From Phycisphaerae bacterium (GTDB lineage Bacteria > Planctomycetota > Phycisphaerae > Phycisphaerales > UBA1924), in contig JAUHXM010000020.1 of NCBI GenBank assembly GCA_030426605.1, forward strand, positions 1-39,131: 39,131 bases of DNA. Direction: 5' to 3'. The notes under the pieces are model-generated. The model had not been told where the DNA came from and did no database searches. It worked only from the letters and a program-made list of their open reading frames with translations. Made by a program: the position numbers and the translations under genes. Of the stretch, positions 34,076 to 39,131 are shown in pieces (within the stretch, counting starts at the first letter, position 1; the number at the start of each line of letters is the position of its first letter).

Positions 34076-37000
34076 TCGTCGTCGGTCGGTTGGATCACGA
34101 GGGTAGGCACGCCCGGTTCATCGCCCAGGGATTCAGGCCCGTCATCGCGGACGATCGTCCCCTCCGCCGCGGGCATCGCCTCGCGGTCCGCCGCACGCGC
34201 CGCGGTCCGCAGCGCCCGCTGCTGCCCCTGCCGGGCGCGCGACTCAACCTCGCGCAGCCGCTCCTCCTCGGGCGAGGGCTCGCCGAAGATCGACCGGATG
34301 ATCCGCTTCGCCCCCGGGAGCTGCTCGGTGGTCAGCTCCATCTCGCCCGGCGTGCCACGCACACGCGTCGTGATCAGCTCGTCGCGCAGCCCCTCGAGCA
34401 GCCGGCTCACCACCGGGATCGGGTTCACCGACCGCGAATTGAACTGCATCTCCAGATCCTGGCCAGGCAGGCGCATCGTGCCGTACCCGAAAATCTCGAC
34501 GGACTTGCTGAACACGCTCACCTGCTCGAACGTCAGCACCGGGCCCTCGATGTAGAAGCTCGCCTGCGCCGAGTTCAGGCTCTCGCCCACGGGCGCCTGC
34601 AGATTCGAGAACTCGATCAGCTGCATGATGCCCGGCAGCGCCAGCACCCGCCCGCCTTGCACACGCACCGACCCCCGGCCGGTGCGCGAGCCCGCGTCGC
34701 CCGACACGCCGCCGACAGACAGGCTCCCGTCGATCACGCCGCGCGACCGGTCCGCCGTGTTGTTCCACGCCTGGCGCTCGTCATCGTGCGCCCGTTCGAT
34801 GTCCTCCGGGTCCGCCATCGCGCTGAGCGCCGCGGGCTCGTCGGGCTCGGGCGAGACGTTCAGGTCGTCGAAGACCGGCGCCGCGCGCACGCCCGAAGCG
34901 ACGAAGTCCGCCGAGTACGTCGCCGTTCCCTCGCCCGTGCCGACACGCGCCGACCCCGCGAGCCGACCGCCGTGCACGTGCGCCTCGATCCGGGGCAGCA
35001 TCGTCTCGCCCACGCGCCGGCCCGCGTGCGCCTCGGCACGCCCGTCGGTGAACCGCACGCCCGCAGCACGACCGCGCTCGGCGTCCACCTCGAACGCGTA
35101 ATCCCCGCGCGCCGCCCCGGCGTCACGCGACGCGTCGAACCGCATCGTGCCCGTGAGTTCCGTCAGCTTCGCGCCGGTGTCAAGCGACGCGTTTTCGAAC
35201 ACCACCACCCCGCTCGCGGCGTACGCCCATTGGTCCCCGTCGGGCTCCAACTCCAGAACGACGTCCCGCGCCGTCACGGGCCCCGTCGCGTCGAACGCGA
35301 GCGCGCCGATCGTGTCGTTGATGACCTCGGGCAAGACCGCCGCGAGCCCCTCGGGCACGCCCGCGTCCGAGCCGACGTCCAGCGCTGCCTCGACGCGACC
35401 GCCGGCATCGGTCACCGTCCAGCGCCCGTCCGCCCGCGCACGCCACCCGCCCGCGTCCACGCTCACGTCTTCGATGATCCCGCCCGTCCGCTCGAAGCGG
35501 AGCCACCCGTCGAGCTCCCCGAGCTCCACCCGCTGCCCCCGGTGATCGAACGCCAGAGAGCGCGGGCCCAGCGACCCCGTGAGCCCGAGCTCTGGCAGCA
35601 CGAGCTCGCCCGGCTCGTGCGCCGACGCGTCCGCGACGCCCTCCGGCTCCAGACGCAGCCGCAGGTCGTACGCGCCCGTCGGGCGGCGTGACTCGATCGT
35701 CTCGCGCGTGCCGGGGTCCATCCGCGACGCGACCACGCGTCGGGTGAACGAGCTCTCGAACCGCGCCCCCTCGATCGCGACCTCCATCGCCCCGTCCCAG
35801 GCGCCGGAACGCACGGGCGTCTCGCCCGCGCGGACCAGCGGCAGCACCCCGTTCGCCCGCAGCGTGCCGACGCGCTCACGCCCGTACCACACCGGGGCCG
35901 ACACGCCCCGAGCGCGCACCCACGGCTCGGGACCCGTGCTCAGCACGATCGATCCCAGCGAGCGCCCGATGTCGATGCGCTCCGCCCCCGTGCCCCACGC
36001 GGCACGCTCGACGTCCGTCAACTCGATCTCGGCGGAAAGCTCACCCCCCACGTGGCCCTCGAACCGCGCGGCGGCCGACATCCGCCCCTCGGGCTGATAC
36101 GCGCGGCGCCAACCCGCGACGCGATCGCCCCACGACGGGCTGAAGACAGACACCGCGTGCCGCAGCGGCGTCGCGAGATCCAACCCCTCCGCCGAGACGA
36201 GCACGTCCAACTCGGGGCCGGGCGGCGCGGGCCCGTCCTCCGGCGCCTCGGGCGCGAAGCCCGGGCGGTTCCGCTCGTACCCGATCGTCGCGTCCAGCCG
36301 GAACGGCGCGGGCTCGCCCGCGTCCGCGTCGTCGAACGTCAGCATGCCCGCCAGGTCGAGCCCGACGACATGCTCGTTCACCTCGATCACGCCGCCGACA
36401 TCCTTCAGCACGAGCGGGCCTATCGGGTCGCCCACCCGCGGCACGGGGCGTGAGGTCAGCCCATCGACCGACGCGCGGACCTCGTACCCGAGCGACCCGT
36501 CCGGGCGCGCCGCGATGAGCGCCTCGCAGTCCGCCTCGCCCTCGAGCCCGAGCCGGTCGAGCATGTCCCGGAGCGTGCCGGGCGTTCCCGGCGCCGACGA
36601 CGCGTACCCCGGGATCGCCGCGCGCAGACGCTCGTCCAGCGGGATCGTGCTCGCGTGGATCTCCACGCTCGGGATCGGGTCCCGGATCGGGTTGCCGTCC
36701 TCGTCCGAGAGCGCGACGTGCGCCTCGACGCGGGCGGTGCCCCCCGTCAGCCCCCGGTAGACGCCGCCCGACAGGTGCGCCCGCTGCTCGTTGATGTTGA
36801 TCGACACGTCCTCGGCGATCATGGGCAGCGGGAAGTGATCGGGCACCAATCCCGCGCGCGGCACGCGCACATCGATCGTCCGCGTCCAGACGCTCTCGAG
36901 CCCGAGCTCGCGGTGGATGCGCACGTCCACATCCGCGCGCCCGCCGAACGCGAAGACCGGCGCCTCACCGGGTGAGCCGGGCGTCGAAACGAGCCCGTTC

Positions 37001-38589
37001 TCGACGAGCGCCGCGTGCCGGTCCGGGCTGAACAGCGCATCGACCATCTTCCGGCGCGCCGACGACATCGCCGCTCGCAGCTCGTCGTCGATCGGCACAC
37101 CCGTCACACGCACGTCGAGGTTGACCTCCGACTCCGGGCCCAGCGGCGCGAACCGTCCCGTCGCCGACAGGCGCGCGCCGTTCGGGTGCGTCCCCTCGAT
37201 CGAGTCGATCGAGAGGGTCGTGTCGTCGAACCGGGCGACGCCCTCGAGGTTCTCGAACCGGTAGGGGAAGTTCTTGTACGCCGCGGTGCCGTTCGTGAAA
37301 CGCAGCTCGCCCGTCTTGCGGATGGGCGCGACGGCACCGTCCATCGCGCTCGGGCGTTCCAGGCGAACCGTCGCGACAACGTCCGCCTCCGGATCGACGA
37401 AGAGCCCGATCGGCTCGAGCACCGCGTCGGGAGCGGTGAAGAGCAGGCTCATGTCCGTGCTCAGGCGCGTGTCCGTGACGAGCGTGCACCGGAAGGGGCT
37501 GGTGGGCTCGACCCCGTCCGAGTCGAGCTCGACGCTGTAGGCGACCTCGTCGAGGGTGCCCGACAAGCGCGCGAGCACGCCGTCAGCGGAGACCTCGATC
37601 GTCCCCGTCGTGCCCTCCATCCGAATCGACGTCGTGTCCGTGAGCGCGCCCGATAGGTCAAATGGCAGCGTCACCCCCACGCCCTCAAGGGACATCTCCG
37701 CCGAGGGCTTGCCCGCGGGCGACACGCGCAGCGTCGTCTCGCCGATCGCCCCGGACAACGCCAGCCGCTCGTACAGATCACGCACCTTCGTGGGCACGAC
37801 CTCGCTCGACCAGTCCGACAGGACGAACTCGTCGAGCGTGATCGCGAGCCCGTCGGCCCCGTAGCGCCCGGAAATGTCGATGCCGCGCCGCCCGCGGTCG
37901 TCGGGCACCTGGCGCAGTCGGAACCCGAAGGTCTGCCCGCCCGGCAGCGCAACGGGGACGAGGTCGCCCTCGACCGGGATCTCCTTGAGCGCGGTGTACC
38001 CCGCGTCGTCGTGCTCGCCGATCTCGATCACCCCGCCCGCCGCGCTCAGCACGGGCAGGTGGAAATCGTCGGACACGTCGCCCAGCCCGGCGTCTTGCAT
38101 GAGAAACGAAAGCCCGGCGATGTTCAGGCGGCCCGTGTCCTTCGAATGGCTCAGTCGGAACCGGGGCCGCTCGAGCTCGATCGTCTCGACGATGGGCATG
38201 CCCGACAGAAGCGAGCCCCAGTCCATCCAGACGACCGCGCGGTCCACCTCGAAGAACCGCGCCTCGGGCCCGGGCGTCTCGGTGGGACGCGACATGCCGG
38301 GGACGTAGAAGGTCGCCCCCTCCATCACGATGCTGCCGTCGAGCCCGACGTAGACGCGGTCCGCCGTGATGGGCGTGCTCGTCATGTCCCTCAGGCGCGG
38401 CAGCAGCAGGCGCTTGGCGACGGGCGTCCGCGTCAGGATCAGCCCGAGCCCCATCAGCCCGAACGCCAGGCCCAACAGCCCGTACCCGCACTGGCGGGTG
38501 CGGCGGCGTCGCTTGCGACGCTTCGGGCACGCCGACCGCTCGGCCCGGCGTTGGGCCCGCGTGGGTTGTTCCGTGGTGGGCGGGGTCAT
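34072..38589 (-). CDS. Very large AsmA-like (DUF3971/AsmA C-terminal family) envelope protein
   Basis: 1,505 residues from the ATG at 38589; a GTG 12 bases upstream would add four residues. An Arg-rich N-terminus (CPKRRKRRRRTRQ) is followed by one membrane helix (YGLLGLAFGLMGLGLILTRTP) and a long periplasmic beta-strand-rich body. The C-terminal third is the recognisable AsmA region: DGSLSVGGVSG...GRGSVRVQGGRVLALPGIMQLIEFSNL, VSVFSKSVEIFGYGTMRLPGQDLEMQFNSR and an LEGLRDELITTRVRGTPGEM ending. The family is thought to form bridges that carry lipids across the periplasm (as for TamB/YhdP), so an envelope lipid-homeostasis role is inferred. It is the first gene of a start/stop-overlapping operon with LOG, lipoprotein and antiporter genes. 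Confidence 0.88.
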   Translation of the reverse strand: MTPPTTEQPTRAQRRAERSACPKRRKRRRRTRQCGYGLLGLAFGLMGLGLILTRTPVAKRLLLPRLRDMTSTPITADRVYVGLDGSIVMEGATFYVPGMSRPTETPGPEARFFEVDRAVVWMDWGSLLSGMPIVETIELERPRFRLSHSKDTGRLNIAGLSFLMQDAGLGDVSDDFHLPVLSAAGGVIEIGEHDDAGYTALKEIPVEGDLVPVALPGGQTFGFRLRQVPDDRGRRGIDISGRYGADGLAITLDEFVLSDWSSEVVPTKVRDLYERLALSGAIGETTLRVSPAGKPSAEMSLEGVGVTLPFDLSGALTDTTSIRMEGTTGTIEVSADGVLARLSGTLDEVAYSVELDSDGVEPTSPFRCTLVTDTRLSTDMSLLFTAPDAVLEPIGLFVDPEADVVATVRLERPSAMDGAVAPIRKTGELRFTNGTAAYKNFPYRFENLEGVARFDDTTLSIDSIEGTHPNGARLSATGRFAPLGPESEVNLDVRVTGVPIDDELRAAMSSARRKMVDALFSPDRHAALVENGLVSTPGSPGEAPVFAFGGRADVDVRIHRELGLESVWTRTIDVRVPRAGLVPDHFPLPMIAEDVSININEQRAHLSGGVYRGLTGGTARVEAHVALSDEDGNPIRDPIPSVEIHASTIPLDERLRAAIPGYASSAPGTPGTLRDMLDRLGLEGEADCEALIAARPDGSLGYEVRASVDGLTSRPVPRVGDPIGPLVLKDVGGVIEVNEHVVGLDLAGMLTFDDADAGEPAPFRLDATIGYERNRPGFAPEAPEDGPAPPGPELDVLVSAEGLDLATPLRHAVSVFSPSWGDRVAGWRRAYQPEGRMSAAARFEGHVGGELSAEIELTDVERAAWGTGAERIDIGRSLGSIVLSTGPEPWVRARGVSAPVWYGRERVGTLRANGVLPLVRAGETPVRSGAWDGAMEVAIEGARFESSFTRRVVASRMDPGTRETIESRRPTGAYDLRLRLEPEGVADASAHEPGELVLPELGLTGSLGPRSLAFDHRGQRVELGELDGWLRFERTGGIIEDVSVDAGGWRARADGRWTVTDAGGRVEAALDVGSDAGVPEGLAAVLPEVINDTIGALAFDATGPVTARDVVLELEPDGDQWAYAASGVVVFENASLDTGAKLTELTGTMRFDASRDAGAARGDYAFEVDAERGRAAGVRFTDGRAEAHAGRRVGETMLPRIEAHVHGGRLAGSARVGTGEGTATYSADFVASGVRAAPVFDDLNVSPEPDEPAALSAMADPEDIERAHDDERQAWNNTADRSRGVIDGSLSVGGVSGDAGSRTGRGSVRVQGGRVLALPGIMQLIEFSNLQAPVGESLNSAQASFYIEGPVLTFEQVSVFSKSVEIFGYGTMRLPGQDLEMQFNSRSVNPIPVVSRLLEGLRDELITTRVRGTPGEMELTTEQLPGAKRIIRSIFGEPSPEEERLREVESRARQGQQRALRTAARAADREAMPAAEGTIVRDDGPESLGDEPGVPTLVIQPTDDE

Positions 38590-38896
38590 CAGAAGATGCA
38601 CACCTCATCGTGCCGGCGGGCTGACGGGCTTGATGCTACACACGCCCGGCGTTCGCCCGCGCGATCCGACGCCCCACAGACGGCACACCCCGCCCAGGCT
38701 CGGGCCCGGCGGACGCTCTGATTGGGGGGTGTCAGGGCGCGAGCCCCGCTCCTCGGTGCCACCGGCCGACGGTCCTGGCCGTGCTCGCGCTGGCGGCCCT
38801 TGCGTGCCCGGGCCGAACCCGCCCGGGATCCTCCCGGGCGTCCTCAAGGGTACGCCCCCCAGGCTCGGGGGTTCCGAAGCTGCTGGACGCGCACCC
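38590..38896. other. Intergenic gap without a recognised gene
   Basis: About 307 bases between the AsmA gene and the zinc-ribbon gene. It holds an 8-bp stem (38821-38828 with 38832-38839, loop of 3) with no T-tract, and a 12-base direct repeat CCCAGGCTCGGG at 38693-38704 and 38858-38869. An opposing long open frame here is low-complexity Gly/Pro/Ser-rich and has no recognisable domain. I see no promoter I would defend. Confidence 0.5.
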
Positions 38897-39131
38897 TCAT
38901 GGCCGGTAGATGCTCGCGGCGACCACGGCGACCCCGAGCCCGAGGATACATGCCGACGGCCAGCCGATGAGCCAGAGCAGACCCACGCCGAACACCACAA
39001 ACACGAGCCCGATGGCCCGAATCCAGGACCGCACCGAACGGTGTACGAGCTTCCGATGTGAGTTCCGAATCAGACGCTCGTGCAACTCGGGCGACACAAT
39101 CGTGTCGCGCCCGCACTCGGGGCAGCGGTCG
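38897..39131 (-). CDS. Zinc-ribbon membrane protein, N-terminus cut by the right edge
   Basis: The frame is open to the right edge with no stop. At its visible start it reads RCPECGRDTIV, a CPxCG half zinc-ribbon, then a basic segment (LIRNSHRKLVHRSVRSWIR). Two membrane helices follow (AIGLVFVVFGVGLLWLIGW and ACILGLGVAVVAASIY), ending at TYRP-like IYRP before TGA. A start at 39097 (GTG) would drop the zinc knuckle, so the real start is probably outside the window. This resembles small zinc-ribbon-plus-membrane proteins common in Planctomycetota; no function can be given. Confidence 0.72.
   Translation of the reverse strand, partial: DRCPECGRDTIVSPELHERLIRNSHRKLVHRSVRSWIRAIGLVFVVFGVGLLWLIGWPSACILGLGVAVVAASIYRP

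Noticed and set aside
38605-39000. 131-residue minus-strand open frame in the last intergenic gap
   Set aside because: Gly/Pro/Ser/Arg low-complexity sequence that overlaps the zinc-ribbon gene in another frame. Not supported as a gene.
1-39131. Search for tRNA, rRNA, CRISPR, transposase, integrase or toxin-antitoxin genes
   Set aside because: Intergenic gaps are short and none showed a cloverleaf, regular direct repeats or a recognisable mobile-element or toxin gene.

Overview
This is a GC-rich, gene-dense window that looks like a member of the Planctomycetota, most likely class Phycisphaerae. The assignment rests on six consecutive secreted proteins that end in the tandem-loop 'GC-type' dockerin tail (Cys at the domain start, two D-x-[DN]-x-[DNS]-G-x-x-N-x-D-D loops, Gly-Cys-Pro at the very end). 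It is supported by a futalosine-pathway menaquinone gene, a CdaA/CdaR pair and LpxR-type outer-membrane machinery. Almost everything reads on the minus strand; only mutY and a glycosyltransferase read on the plus strand. No rRNA, tRNA, CRISPR array, transposase, integrase or phage gene was seen.

Region 1 (1-11.5 kb) is a secretome island. It holds a secreted propeller-repeat protein cut by the left edge, an astacin-type (M12A) protease, two dockerin-tailed proteins of unknown function, an FG-GAP/VCBS lipoprotein, a secreted FG-GAP protein, an AraC-type regulator and an M43 (pappalysin-like) protease. Six complete proteins share the dockerin tail on unrelated bodies. Region 2 (11.6-15.4 kb) holds a lone atpA and the cdaA-cdaR operon for cyclic di-AMP synthesis; the cyclase has DLA where the family has DGA. 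Region 3 (15.4-17.5 kb) holds mutY and a family 2 glycosyltransferase on the plus strand, each followed by a long palindrome. Region 4 (17.5-23.3 kb) holds acs, an lpxR-like gene, a secreted duplicated-domain protein and purE-purK, closely spaced. Region 5 (23.4-28.8 kb) is a pilM-N-O-(P-like)-B operon for a type IV pilus or type II secretion assembly platform. Region 6 (28.9-31 kb) has futalosine hydrolase and an HD-GYP-like protein. Region 7 (31-38.6 kb) is a start/stop-overlapping four-gene operon: giant AsmA-like protein, LOG-family protein, lipoprotein, Na+/Ca2+-exchanger-family antiporter. The right edge cuts a zinc-ribbon membrane protein.

Taken together, the window combines surface proteolysis and display with envelope maintenance (LpxR, AsmA, lipoproteins, pilus platform), second-messenger signalling (c-di-AMP, HD-GYP) and housekeeping. 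The most distinctive material is the dockerin set and its perfectly covarying cysteines, the DLA cyclase, two palindromic repeat families in intergenic spacers, and two G-tracts in the AsmA operon. All functional calls are from reading the sequence; no database search was run.
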